A stretch of 64,000 nt of DNA from Molossus alvarezi (taxonomy: Eukaryota > Chordata > Mammalia > Chiroptera > Molossidae). The stretch covers positions 43,964,810 to 44,028,809 of the forward strand of contig CM073888.1 in assembly GCA_037176705.1 (NCBI GenBank), given 5' to 3'. Both the position numbers and the translations under genes were made by a program. The notes beneath the pieces are model-generated. The model searched no databases, was not told the DNA's origin, and was given only the letters and a program-made list of their open reading frames with translations. Below are positions 10,620 through 20,249 of this stretch, in pieces (the first letter of the stretch is position 1; each line of letters starts with the position of its first letter).

Positions 10620-11575
10620 AATCTGTGTCCTTCTTCTGGTGTCCTCTAAACCAGTGAGACAAATGACAGTTACATGGAGGGGCACAGTCCCACCACAGAC
10701 CATCTTCTCTTCTTACACCAAATGCAATTCAGAGGGTTGCCAAAACCGCTGGTAATTCGCTAGGACTCACCAAACTCACTGTAAGCAGTTATACTTACAG
10801 TTATGATTTATTACAAGGAAGGAATACAGATTGAAAGCATCTAAGGGAAGAATAGACTCCAGATAAATACCAGTTGTGGAGTTTTCATTGTCATCTCCCT
10901 ATGGAATTAGGACACATTATTTTCTCAGCATTTATGTGTGACAATATGCATGGAGTATCGCCAACTGGGAAGGTTCACCAGAATCTCTGTGCTCCAAGTT
11001 CTTATTGGGCTCCATCATATAGACATGACTGATTAACTGGCCACATGGTTAATCTCAGTCTTCAAGTCAACTGATACCATGTGATCTGAAGCCCACACTC
11101 TAAATCACATTGGTACGATCTGGTTTGGGGAAAGGTCTTTATCCTAAGTCACACTGTTACTCTCTAGTTTCAGCAGCCCCACTCTGAGATCCAGTTTGGC
11201 TAGCCCCAACCCTATATCACACTGTTAGACTATACTGTGTGACTCAAGCCTCCCAGGCAAACAAAGATACTCTTATCAGGACAAGTGTTCCTACCTCCCA
11301 GAAGCCAAGGTCAGATCTCTTTTTGAGCAAAGTAAGATTCATTACTACATATCTCTGACTTGCATTAAATCCCTTCCGTAAGCCTCTTTCAGCTGTACTT
11401 ACCTTCAGAAATGCCTCACCTTCTCACAAATATGACTTTGTCCCTGACTTCTTTCTGCATGATGTAAACTAGAGGAAAACCTCAGCTTTATATTTTATGC
11501 TGCCATTCTCTCTGCCCAATCTTGGCAGGCTGGGTGGTGGCAAGGTGGAAAATGACTCTAGCCTCCAATCTGGAC
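10620..11575 (-). mobile_element. Endogenous-retrovirus-type LTR, minus strand
   Basis: Read on the minus strand, the stretch ends in a classic LTR 3' part: a polyadenylation signal (gtaataaatcataac, complement at about 10806-10820), then 'cagtgagtttggtgagtcc', then 'tggtctgtggtgggactgtgccc'. That order matches old mammalian ERV LTRs of the MER21/ERVL kind. No gag, pol or env frame accompanies it. The exact family is not settled. Confidence 0.55.
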
Positions 11576-12246
11576 ACAATATATATTTAGAAAATTTTAT
11601 ATAGCCGAACTTAATTTGTTCACAGTCTATCAGTAGTAAGAACAAAACAAGAAAAAACCAATAACAATAACTGCAACAACAAATTTGCTTAATTTTTACT
11701 CTTCTAGGTTACTCAATCTATAGCATTAACGACTCCTTTGCATAATTATTCAGTCAATTTAATATTTAAATACACTTAATTCAAACTCAAAATTACCTTT
11801 CAGGGCTGTTCTTTTTTCCTAAATGGTTCTCCCTGCCCCCTTCTCCTTCCTGGGTGAGTATGGATATTATGAGAAACCCGATGAGAACAGTAGAAAGACA
11901 TCTGGTCTACTTGCCTTTCCCTGCTCCTCAGTGAATTTCAGGATATATCATTCCAATTTGTCTTAAGGTGAAGCCACTTTTCTTGCTGTATTTACTCATA
12001 CAGTTTTCAGCATAAGTAATTTAAGGTGATAAGGAGCTCAGCTGAAAGCATTGGGTAATCAGGCAAGACTACTTAAAATTAAAAATTGAACGTCCTGGAA
12101 AATTATCAAAGGCAAGCAGGAATTTGAGAAGAATTTCCTCTTGAAAGACTGTTGCAGCCTCGGGTGGGATCGTAGTCAGTTAAAAGTTTTAAAACATTGA
12201 ATATATCTCCATCAGTTAAGGAAATTAAATTCATAATTAAAATATT
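11576..12246. other. Unassigned AT-rich DNA
   Basis: No repeat, open frame or tandem structure that I can support. A short AAC-rich stretch sits near 11640-11690. Confidence 0.45.
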
Positions 12247-12254
12247 TTTCTTGG

Positions 12255-12431
12255 CCCTGGCTGGTGTGGTTCATTGATTGGGCATCATCTCGTGCACCAA
12301 AGAGCTGCTGGTTCGATTCCAGTCAGGACACATGCCCGGGGTTGTAGGTTGGTCCCAGTGTAGGGACTGTGGGAGGTGGCTGATCTATGTTCTGTTCTCT
12401 CTCTAGAAATCAATAAACATATTTAAATTTT
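12255..12431 (+). mobile_element. VES SINE, plus strand
   Basis: Head GGCCCTGGCTGGTGTGGTTCA, B box GGTTCGATTCC, then a shortened body and a tail of aaatcaataaacata. Flanks tttttcttgg at about 12247 and 12433 look like a target duplication. It belongs to the 'aatcaataaa' subfamily. Confidence 0.88.
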
Positions 12432-12649
12432 TTTTTTCTTGGAGAAAACTTCAGATTCAGATGACTTCATCAGTGAATATGTTAAATAAAGAATTTTCAC
12501 AGCCAAAATCTTTTCTAAATGAAAAAGTTTACTAAGCCATATGCTGGCTAGAAAAAGACTAGATCCTGGACCTGCAGTCTTACCACCAGCAGCAGGGCTG
12601 GGTAAGAAAGATAAGCACGTCTGAAGTCTTGGAGCACTTTTTAATTAAT

Positions 12650-12884
12650 ATTTTTAAAATCCTCACCCAAGGATATGTTTATTGACCTCTAGAGAGAGAG
12701 AGAGGAAGAGAGAGAGAGAGGGAAACATCAATGTGAGAGAGAGACATCAATCAGTTACCTCCTGAACACCCCAGGACCTGGGATCAAACCCACAACCTAG
12801 GAACATGCCCTGACTGGAAATGGAACTCTCAACCATTTGGTAAATGAGATGTCGCTGCAACCAGCTGAGCCACCTGCCGAGGCT
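12650..12884 (-). mobile_element. VES SINE, minus strand
   Basis: The reverse complement has tail signature aaatcctcacccaaggatat, GA-rich body (12690-12722) and head 'ccagctgagccacctgccgaggct'. It is diverged, with small insertions. Confidence 0.87.
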
Positions 12885-13029
12885 ATGGGCCCTTTTATAC
12901 ATTATGTTTTGGAGAAGAAAGATGTAAGTTATTTTAAAAGAATTTACATTGGTAATGCACAAATAAGGGAATGGAATAATGTGAAGCAGGGCAGTTCTCT
13001 GCTAGGTGCACAATCTGCAAAGAAGAAAT

Positions 13030-13180
13030 ATTTACTACTTTTGATTGGTACAACAGTAGTCCTGAAAGGCGATGCATAGGCAGGATATGGTGCATCAAGT
13101 GGCCTGTATCTAGGCACCTGTGGTTGATTCAGAGCACCAATGTACATTCAGGCGTGTGAGCAGTCTTCTATGGGTTGGCC
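13030..13180. repeat. LTR-like fragment related to 14.9 kb
   Basis: The piece 13043-13080 (gattggtacaacagtagtcc ... gatgcatagg) resembles 14910-14949 with only a few differences. The shared CCAAT-box complement (gattggt) is typical of retroviral U3 regions, so both may come from one ERV LTR family. Limits are approximate. Confidence 0.35.
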
Positions 13181-13352
13181 CACAGTTATTAACTGGTTAA
13201 CTATTCTTGTCTATCTCTTCTGCTGCTGTAATTTAGTTTAGAACATCTCATAATTTTATTCTTATTACTACCAAACGTTTAAGTAAGAAAAAGAAACTAA
13301 TCTTAGACAAATTTTTCAGAAAACAAAAGCAAACATTTCTCAGTTCATTTTA

Positions 13353-13564
13353 CTTTTAAAAAATATATTTTTTTATTGATTTTTTTTTTGGAAGGGGGAG
13401 AGATAGAAACATTGATGTGAGAGTGATACATTGATGGGCTGTCTCCTGCACACCCCCTACTGGGGACCAAGCCCTAAACCCAGCATGTGTCCCAATCGGA
13501 TATCAAACCAGGACCTCTCAGGCCATGGGACAACACTCAATCCACTGAGTCACAGTGGTTGGGC
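13353..13564 (-). mobile_element. VES SINE, minus strand, inside L1
   Basis: GA-poor body but clear B-box region (gatatcaaaccaggacctc) and head (actgagtcacagtggttgggct). It is flanked by 15-bp copies tctcagttcatttta (13338-13352) and tctcaactcatttta (13565-13579), two mismatches apart. This is a decayed target-site duplication that fixes the ends. Confidence 0.9.
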
Positions 13565-13615
13565 TCTCAACTCATTTTATAAGCTCAACATTACCCTAAT
13601 ACCAAATCAAAGATG

Positions 13616-13616
<1 letters not shown>

Positions 13617-13646
<30 letters not shown>
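13617..13646. repeat. (CA)n microsatellite
   Basis: Fifteen perfect CA units inside the old L1 block. Confidence 0.95.
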
Positions 13647-13648
<2 letters not shown>

Positions 13649-14254
13649 TACAGATAAATATTCTTCATTAGCACTGACTCAAAAATCCTTAATAAAATAT
13701 TAGCCTAAAGAATTTAGCAATATGTGAAATAATACATCATGACTAAGTGGGGTTAGGGTTTATATCAGGAGTGGAAGGTGGTTTAAAATATAAAAATCAA
13801 TAAATATAATTCACCATATTAATTGAATAAAGGAGAAAACTGCATATGATTATCTCAGTAGATACAAGAAAAACATTTGACAGCAATAATTGCTCATTTA
13901 TTATAAACACTCTTGGTAAACTGGGAATAGAAGAATACTTAATCTGATTAAAGATAGTTATTTTTTTAAATTTACTGCTACCATCACACTTCACCGTTAG
14001 TGACTGCATTCTTCCAGTTTAAGAGAAGGAACAAGAAATCTGCTCTCATTGCTCCTACTCACTATAGTACTGGAGTGGCAACCAAAGCAATAAGGCTAGA
14101 AGTAAAAAATTATGAAAAGAAAAAGTGAAGTATATAACAGAAAGGAACAGAAATAAACATAATAAAAATAAACATAACTAAAACTATATTTGCAGGTATA
14201 TATATAATTGTATATATAAAGAATCCTAAAACATCCATTTAAAAACGCTACTGA

Positions 14255-14515
14255 GCCCTGGCCGGTTTGGCTCAGTGGTTAGAGCATCGGCCTACGGTCC
14301 CGAGAGACCCGGGTTCGGTTCCCGCTAAGGGCATGTACCTCGGTTGCAGTTTGTCCCCGGCCCTGGTTGGTCGTGCGGGTGGCAGCCACTCGATGTGTCC
14401 CTTCACATCGATGTTTCTCTCTCTCTCTCCCTCCCACTCTATCTGTACAAAAAATGAAAAATGTCCTCAGGTGAGGATAAAAAACAAAAACAAAACAAAC
14501 AAAACAAAACAAAAA
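14255..14515 (+). mobile_element. Young VES SINE with perfect target duplication
   Basis: Full-length copy of the 'GGCCTACGG' subfamily: head GCCCTGGCCGGTTTGGCTCAG, B box GGTTCGGTTCCC, CT body and the tail gtcctcaggtgaggataaaa followed by (CAAAA)-rich A-tail. The duplication aaaaacgctactga is identical at 14241-14254 and 14516-14529. Low divergence and perfect duplication mark it as recent. CT-rich reading frames through it are not genes. Confidence 0.95.
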
Positions 14516-14706
14516 AAAAACGCTACTGAAATAAATACATGAATTTAACAAGGTTGCAAAATGAAAGGTGAATACATAAAAACGAATTCTATTTCCATAA
14601 ACTATATACAACCAGAAAATGAAACTAAAAAAAAAAAAAATTCAATTTACATTAGGATCACAAACATAAAGTGCTTAGAAATAGATGTAATAAAAGATTT
14701 GCGAAG

Positions 14707-15245
14707 CTTGTTTGCCGAAAACGCCGCTGAGCAGAACCCCGCGTTCCCTCTCGGGCAGGCTTTCTCCTCGGCTTTCCAGGTGTTACAGATCCGCGCTTGG
14801 CCACGTTTCTGCTCCCCCAGTTCACGCAGCAGCCCTTGTCCAGATTCCTCACTATCTTCCCGGCTTCCTCGGGAGGCTATTAGAACTTTTCTAGACCCTT
14901 TCCACAGCTGATTGGTTACAAGCTGTAGTCTTGAAAGGTGGTGCATATGCTGATTGACACCTGGGAGGAATGAGTAATACCTGTTTCAAGATTTCTCTTC
15001 TCTTTCTGGAACTGCTCTGCTCTATAATTTTATCGTGGTGTTTCCACGTTGAGGGTAAGGAGAGGTACTCCATAAACCTGTTTGCTCCCAGAGTTCCAAG
15101 AAGCTGGTCACATGATTGTTTATCCATGAATCATCATCTAATTTCCTGGACACCGGACTCCAGGTCCTCTCGTGGAAGAGACAGAGCCCAAGTCCTCTCT
15201 GGCCCGTGCCTGCACCTGATCCTTTTCTCTGGTCTCCCCTTTCAG
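14707..15245 (-). mobile_element. Probable solo ERV LTR, minus strand
   Basis: A GC-richer 540-bp block between an L1 fragment and a MaLR LTR. On the minus strand it has a CCAAT-type motif (aaccaatcagc, complement at 14905-14916) followed by 'cctcccgaggaagccgggaag', reminiscent of retroviral U3/R. No retroviral genes are next to it, and no clean TG...CA ends were found. It could instead be part of a gene promoter, but no exon is apparent. Confidence 0.35.
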
Positions 15246-15336
15246 GTCTGTATTGTCTCCTCGAAATTCACATGTTGAAGTCCTAACTCTAATGTGATTG
15301 TATTTGAAGATAGGATCTTTAAAAAGGTAATTAAGG

Positions 15337-15551
15337 CCTGGCCGGTGTGGCTCAGTGGTTGAGCATCGACCCATGCACCAAAGGTCGCCAGTTCGATCCC
15401 CTGTCAGGGCACATGCCCAGGTTGTGGGCCTGATCCCCAGTGGGGGGGGCATGCAGGAGGCGGCCAATCAATGTTCTCTGCCATGGATGTTTCTCTCTCC
15501 CTCTCTCCCTCTCCCTTCCTCTCTCTCTAAAAATCAATAAAGGAAAAAAAA
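15337..15551 (+). mobile_element. Young VES SINE inside the MaLR LTR
   Basis: Head CCTGGCCGGTGTGGCTCAGTG, 'gagcatcgacccatgcacc' anticodon-arm region, B box GTTCGATCCC, CT body and aaaaatcaataaagg-A tail. The 16-bp duplication aaaaaggtaattaagg is identical at 15321-15336 and 15552-15567. It represents the second active-looking VES subfamily. Confidence 0.95.
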
Positions 15552-15618
15552 AAAAAGGTAATTAAGGTTAAATGAGTTCAAAAGGGTGGGTCCCTATGTA
15601 GAAAGAAGAGACACCAGA

Positions 15619-15619
<1 letters not shown>

Positions 15620-15659
<40 letters not shown>
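15620..15659. repeat. (TC)n microsatellite
   Basis: Twenty uninterrupted TC units within the MaLR LTR. Confidence 0.95.
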
Positions 15660-15662
<3 letters not shown>

Positions 15663-15815
15663 AAGGTGGCTCTCTGCAAGCTAGGAAGAGGCCTCACCAG
15701 AAACCATCCTCACTGGCACCTTGATTTATACTTCCAGCCTCCAGAACTGTGAAAAAAAAAAAGGTCTATTGTTTAACCCATCCAGTCTGTGGTAGTTTGT
15801 TATGACAGCCCAAGA

Positions 15816-16959
15816 AGACAAATCCACTCCCTCTCTCTTTCTCTTCAGGAAGATTGTGTGGCCCAGAAAGATGGTGCTGTTATTCTCTTGACCTTTCTAT
15901 GCCAGACACTACTCGTATGTATCCTTCATTACTCTCTATGTCACATAATTGTTATAAACTCTGTGATTTAGTCCTCCAAGCTTTGGCTCAGATTTTCTAG
16001 GTCCCTCTGGATTTCAAAATATATTCACTTCTCTTTTCCAGTTGTTCTTATCAATAAATCAAAAGCCTTTCATTTAAAATGAGTCCTTCTGTAAAATCTC
16101 GTCAGGTCAGTTCTTAGTACAAAGCTGTATCTGACCTTCACCTTTACCCCTCCTCAGAAGCACTGATGTCACTGATGCACAGGATGGAAAGAGCCACAGA
16201 GCCACCAGAATGATTAGATACTACATTAGCTGCCGGAGTGTATTCTCCTGGAATTTTGCTGATATCAGAAATTATGCCATTTCCAGTGTACCAACTATGA
16301 TTAATGTTTTTGAATCTAGGGTGCTGCTTCTAATAGAAGGGAGGAAAGAGGTTTATTCCAGTTTATCTTGTCATGAATAGCTTTAAAAGTGTTTCTCCTT
16401 CACTCTAAGAGGTAACGGACTTATCGAAACAAAACTGTGAATTCATATAGTATTCCAAGTTTTGACTGCAGGCTGGATAAGCAGAGTATCTCATGCATAT
16501 GTAAACTTCTATCTTTCAAATGTATGTAGATGTTATTGCAATTGGCAAAATGTCAACCATTTAAAGTATCCCTGAAGTCATTGAGGCTGTCATCATTACT
16601 GTCATTTGGACTTGCATTATTTTGTTGTTGCTGTTATTAATAAAGCCATGTTCATAAATAAAAGTTTGAGTACCCTAATCTATTCCCTATGTCTTACCTA
16701 CATAAAGAAACAGGTCTTCTAGATTGTGCTTTTTTGGAAACTCTCCTTTATTGAATAATCGTTTAGTTCTGCATGTTATTCTTCTTTAAATCTTAATTCC
16801 AGCAGCATGACCTCCTAGTCTCCTTTGGCCATCAGAACAGTCTCTGGAAAGGCAATCTTGGACGATTTATTGCCCAAAAGGAATTCCAGAAGAGGTCTTT
16901 TTTTTTTAAACCATATTCCCAGTCTGCCCATTTTGGCCACCAGAATATTTTTGTAAAAT
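15816..16959. other. Unassigned DNA
   Basis: No repeat recognised with confidence. A short minus-strand frame (16815-17000) has no recognisable protein. Confidence 0.4.
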
Positions 16960-17540
16960 ACCATTCTTATTATAAAAATAATACATTGGTACAGTTTCAT
17001 ATCTTATTAAGGGGAACATAATTTTATTGCCCATATAATATGTTTTTTTTTTTTTGGCCCTATGATTAGCTGTCATAATTTTTGCTCCTTTTGGCTATTT
17101 CCAGTTTTGTTTTGTTTACTATTGTAAATAAATAGCAATACATATCTTAATCTGTAATTTTTTCTTTCAGGTAAATTTATGCCAAATTAACCAAATATAT
17201 AAACATGTTTAAGGCTCTTAAAACACACCCCTAAATTGCTTTCCAGAAACTGTCACTAGGAGCCAAATTCCCACTGAATTTTATCTTCTAGAGAAAAACT
17301 GATCATTTTCATTTTTTTGTTGGTAATTTGATAAAAATATTATTAGAAAGGTTGGATTTCTTCATGTTTTATTCTTTTGCATTTCTTCTTTTCAGAATGG
17401 TCTGTTCTTGTGCTTTTTAGCATGATAAACTGGTTTTCTTTAGAGCATTTCCTTTTTATAGTGTTCCTTGTTCTGCATAATTTGCAGCTAATCTTCTATG
17501 TCCTTGCACTAAAACTATCAATTTTATCTCAATTATAGAA
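16960..17540 (-). mobile_element. Old LINE-1 fragment, antisense
   Basis: The plus strand reads as the complement of L1 ORF2's end: 'ggctatttccagttttg', 'actattgtaaataaatagc', 'gcatttcttcttttcagaatgg'. It is strongly diverged (L1ME/L1M age) with no open frame. Confidence 0.6.
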
Positions 17541-18078
17541 TCTCTCCAGCCCTTTTAACTATAACTGCTCAGGGTTCCCATATTGGGAGATGTTTCTCCG
17601 TGTCTGTGCCTAATAACTTGTTTGTTTCCCAGGTAGGGCAGGATTGGGCAGATGCTGGAACCGCTCTCCGAAGTCCCTGCTGCCGTTTCTTTCTGGAATG
17701 GCTCTCCTGTCTAGACTGTACCTCTGCTCCAAGTGCTTTCAAATTCATAGCCTTGCAGTTTGTTGCAGGTTTAGATGAGAAGACAATCTGCCCTCTGCAC
17801 AGAGGCCATCAATTCTTTGATACTGTCTCACACTGTGACACATACTCTCTGAGACAGTCACTTAAGGTTTTACTATGTTTTCTTCATTCATACACTTCCA
17901 AATGTAATCTGTAAAGCCTAGTGTGTAGCCAATGCCATGGCAACGTTGACACTGCAGAAAGACATCATTTGGCAGTAAAAATGACTTAAAGGCCCATCAT
18001 CTTTACTTTTGAATCATCTGGATTCTTTCCAGAGGCAATAACATTTAAAATTCAAACTAATAATGTATTTAAGCCAGT
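17541..18078. other. Unassigned DNA
   Basis: A 104-codon plus-strand frame at 17600-17914 shows no recognisable domain, and its codon content looks random. I treat it as chance. Confidence 0.4.
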
Positions 18079-18093
18079 AAAAGCTACAATAGA

Positions 18094-18361
18094 GCCCTGG
18101 CCAGTTTGGCTCAGCGGTTAGAGCGTCGGCCTGCGGTCCGGAGAGACCCGGGTTCGGTTCCCACTAAGGGCACGTACTTCGGTTGCAGTTTGTCCCCGGC
18201 CCTGGTTGGTCATGTGGGTGGCAGCCACTTGATGTGTCCCTTCACGTCAATGTTTCTCTCTCTCTCTCTGTTCCTCTCTCTCCCTCCCACTCTATTTGTA
18301 CAAAAAATGGAAAAATATCCTCGGGTGAGGATAAAAAAAAATATATATATATATATATAAA
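18094..18361 (+). mobile_element. Young VES SINE with perfect target duplication
   Basis: Full-length 'GCGGTTAGAGCGTCGGCC' subfamily copy ending tcctcgggtgaggataaaa followed by an (AT)9 tail variant at 18341-18358. The duplication aaaagctacaataga is identical at 18079-18093 and 18362-18376. Low divergence indicates recent insertion. Confidence 0.95.
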
Positions 18362-18455
18362 AAAAGCTACAATAGAAAGAACGAGAAATTTGGAAACTAA
18401 TGGACATGAATGTGTACCCCCATTAACTAGCTGTGTAACTTTGGGTAGATTTCTT

Positions 18456-18634
18456 TTTTGTGTTTTTAATTTATTGATTTGAGAGAGAGAGAGAGAGAGA
18501 GAAACATCGATTTGTTATTCCACTTATTTTTGCATCCATTGCTTGTTTCTTATATGTGTCCCAATCAAGGATCAAACATTCAACCTTGGTATATTGGGAC
18601 GATGCTCTAACCAACTGAGCTACTTGGCCAGGGC
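18456..18634 (-). mobile_element. VES-family SINE, minus strand, older subfamily
   Basis: The reverse complement has 'tttattgatttgagagagag', 'aacatcgatttgttattccac' and head 'ccaactgagctacttggccagggct'. This shape differs from the other copies and fits an older bat-wide VES relative. Flanks ttgggtagatttctt (18441-18455) and ttgggtaagtttctt (18635-18649) are its target duplication. Confidence 0.88.
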
Positions 18635-18697
18635 TTGGGTAAGTTTCTTAACTTCTCTAAGTTTTGGTTTCTTCATTTACAAAGTGAAATAAATATA

Positions 18698-19026
18698 GCC
18701 ATACATCACTTAATGATGGGATACATTCTAAAAAACTTGTTGGTGGGTACTTTTGTTGTTGTGGGAACATCATAGAATGCACTTACATAAACCTCAATGG
18801 TACAGCCTACTACACACCTAGGACATATGGCATAGCTCTTTTCCTAGGCTACAAACCTGTACAGCATGTTACTTTATTGACTACTGTAAGCAATGGTAAT
18901 GCATTGCACCTCAACATTACAATGACTATGACGTCACTAGGTGATAGAACATTTTAAGCTCTATTATAATATTGGGACCATTGTTGTATATGTTGACCAG
19001 AAATGTCATTATATGATTCATGACTG
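18698..19026. mobile_element. Tigger-type (pogo) DNA transposon remnant
   Basis: Contains the hallmark phrases 'catacatcacttaatgatggg', 'acctcaatggtacagcctactacacacctagg', 'ctacaaacctgtacagcatgttac' and 'tgattcatgactg'. Flanking TA dinucleotides (18696-18697, 19027-19028) fit Tc1/mariner-superfamily insertion. It is a short internal-deletion form without transposase. Confidence 0.8.
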
Positions 19027-19079
19027 TAACACCTAACTTGGAGGTTTGGGGAATTAAATAGATAATATATGTGCTACAA

Positions 19080-19845
19080 TACAGAATCAAATTGTCCAAC
19101 CCGACTCACATGAATCAGAAATATTATCTAATATCAAATTTTGCTAATCATTTAAAGAAAATAGGCAATAAAGAGGCACAGACAAAGCAAAGAGAGGTCT
19201 AGGGCAGACTTTGTGGTTTTCTAGGTCCTTTCTTTCCATACCAAACCTGTGCTCTCTGGCCCAGAATAACAAATGAGGTCTTCAAGAGAGGTTTTGTGAG
19301 TTTTTAATTTATGCAGTGAGGAGCCCTTAAGTGATAAAACATCTTCAATTTATAGGCTGGAGAGTTATTTTGCTTATGTGACATTGCCCATGGAACCATG
19401 ACTCATAAATTCAGATTTATTTAATTTAAAACATCATTTAGCCAAATGCATCCATATTATCTTTAAAGACTCTTACTTCTAGTAAATAACAATAGTCTGA
19501 GTCCTCAGTCAGCTGCCTTCTTCTCTTTTCCCTGGAAGAGTCCCTCAAGCTCACCCTATTCCCTATTTGTATAACTTTGCATTTGTTTTATTTTGTATTG
19601 AACATTTCTTTAAGGAAGTTCCAACCTAGCTCAGCTAAACTGAGGGTTTGAAAAAGGGTTTTATATATTTTAGTGAAACAAAATAAGTAGAGATCTCAGT
19701 CTTTTTCAACTGGCTTCAATTGCCCAGATGTAGTGGTGAAAGCTATAGACCCAACTGCAAAAAACAAACAACAACAACAAAACAGGGAGAACTGAGTTAG
19801 TGGGATAGGTACCATCAGCAGGGGGACTTGATGTAAAAGGAGAGA
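19080..19845. other. Unassigned AT-rich DNA
   Basis: No clear repeat. CAA-rich microsatellite-like bit near 19763-19785. Confidence 0.4.
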
Positions 19846-19847
19846 TT

Positions 19848-20010
19848 TCCAAACTTGTGTCCATCAGAATCACCAGGGAAATTTGGTAACTGTGCAACTT
19901 CTCAGGACTACCTTAAAAGTTTTTAATTTAGTGGTGATTCAAATGGAGCCTTGGGACCTGCATTTCAACTTGTAACTGATTTTTCTGATGAGATGGTGAG
20001 AAACACAATT
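19848..20010. mobile_element. MER5A/MER20-like hAT MITE fragment
   Basis: Shows 'tccaaacttgtgtccatcagaatcaccagggaaatttgg' followed by 'ttgggacctgcatttcaa', the pattern of old hAT-Charlie MITEs. Ends are lost. Confidence 0.55.
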
Positions 20011-20026
20011 TAAGTAATGTCACTTT

Positions 20027-20182
20027 AGCCTGGCCAGTGTGGTTCAGTGGATTGAGCGACGTCCAGTGGACTGAGAGGTTCTGGTTCAATTCCGGGTCAG
20101 GGCATATACCTGGCATTCGGAGGCAGCCAATTGATGTTTCTATCTCTCTCTCTCTATTCCTCTCTCTCTTGAAAAGAAAATC
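20027..20182 (+). mobile_element. VES SINE, plus strand, internally deleted
   Basis: Head GCCTGGCCAGTGTGGTTCAG and B box GGTTCAATTCC lead into a shortened body and a CT-rich end. About 50 bases usual between the head and body are missing. Confidence 0.85.
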
Positions 20183-20249
20183 CCATTTAAAAGATTACTG
20201 CTCCCTGGGACTTCTGATTATACCAAATCCAGCCAAATGTCTCAAATAT

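Larger units (their letters stand above)
13265..14706 (+). mobile_element. Old LINE-1 ORF2 block carrying two VES insertions
   Basis: Between the inserted elements the plus strand follows the middle of L1 ORF2: 'ttcattagcactgactcaaaaatcctt', 'catgactaagtggggtt', 'caccatattaattgaataaagg', 'tatctcagtagatac' and 'ctactcactatagtactggag'. These correspond to the reverse transcriptase region. It is frameshifted throughout. VES copies at 13353 (minus) and 14255 (plus) and a (CA)15 run at 13617-13646 interrupt it. An ancient copy, dated as older than both SINEs. Confidence 0.8.
15246..15815 (+). mobile_element. MaLR (MLT1/MST-type) LTR, split by a VES
   Basis: Follows the MaLR LTR order: 'cgaaattcacatgttgaagtcc', 'gataggatctttaaa', 'caagctaggaagaggcctcacc', 'cttccagcctccagaactgtg', 'ccagtctgtggtagtttgttatgacagcc'. 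VES 15337-15551 interrupts it, and a (TC)20 run occupies 15620-15659. MaLR LTRs predate the bat radiation, so the VES is the later event. Confidence 0.85.
18396..19077 (+). repeat. MIR SINE in three pieces (split by VES and Tigger)
   Basis: Piece 1 (18396-18455) has 'attaactagctgtgtaactttggg'. Piece 2 (18635-18695) has 'taagtttcttaacttctctaag ... cttcatttacaaagtg'. Piece 3 (19029-19077) has 'gggaattaaatagataatatatg'. Together they follow the MIR consensus in order. A VES sits between the first two and a Tigger between the last two, so the MIR is the oldest of the three. Confidence 0.8.

Noticed and set aside
14267..14542. Repeated frames beginning MAQ(W/R)LE(H/R)RP in many places
   Set aside because: They are translations of the VES SINE head and recur at each young copy (18106, 22721, 53715). 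Not a gene family.
16815..17000. Minus-strand frame of 61 codons, possible pseudogene
   Set aside because: Composition hints at protein, but no family is recognised and the upstream part merges with antisense L1-like DNA.
17600..17914. 104-codon plus-strand frame
   Set aside because: No recognisable domain, no convincing exon borders, and no match to any family that I know.
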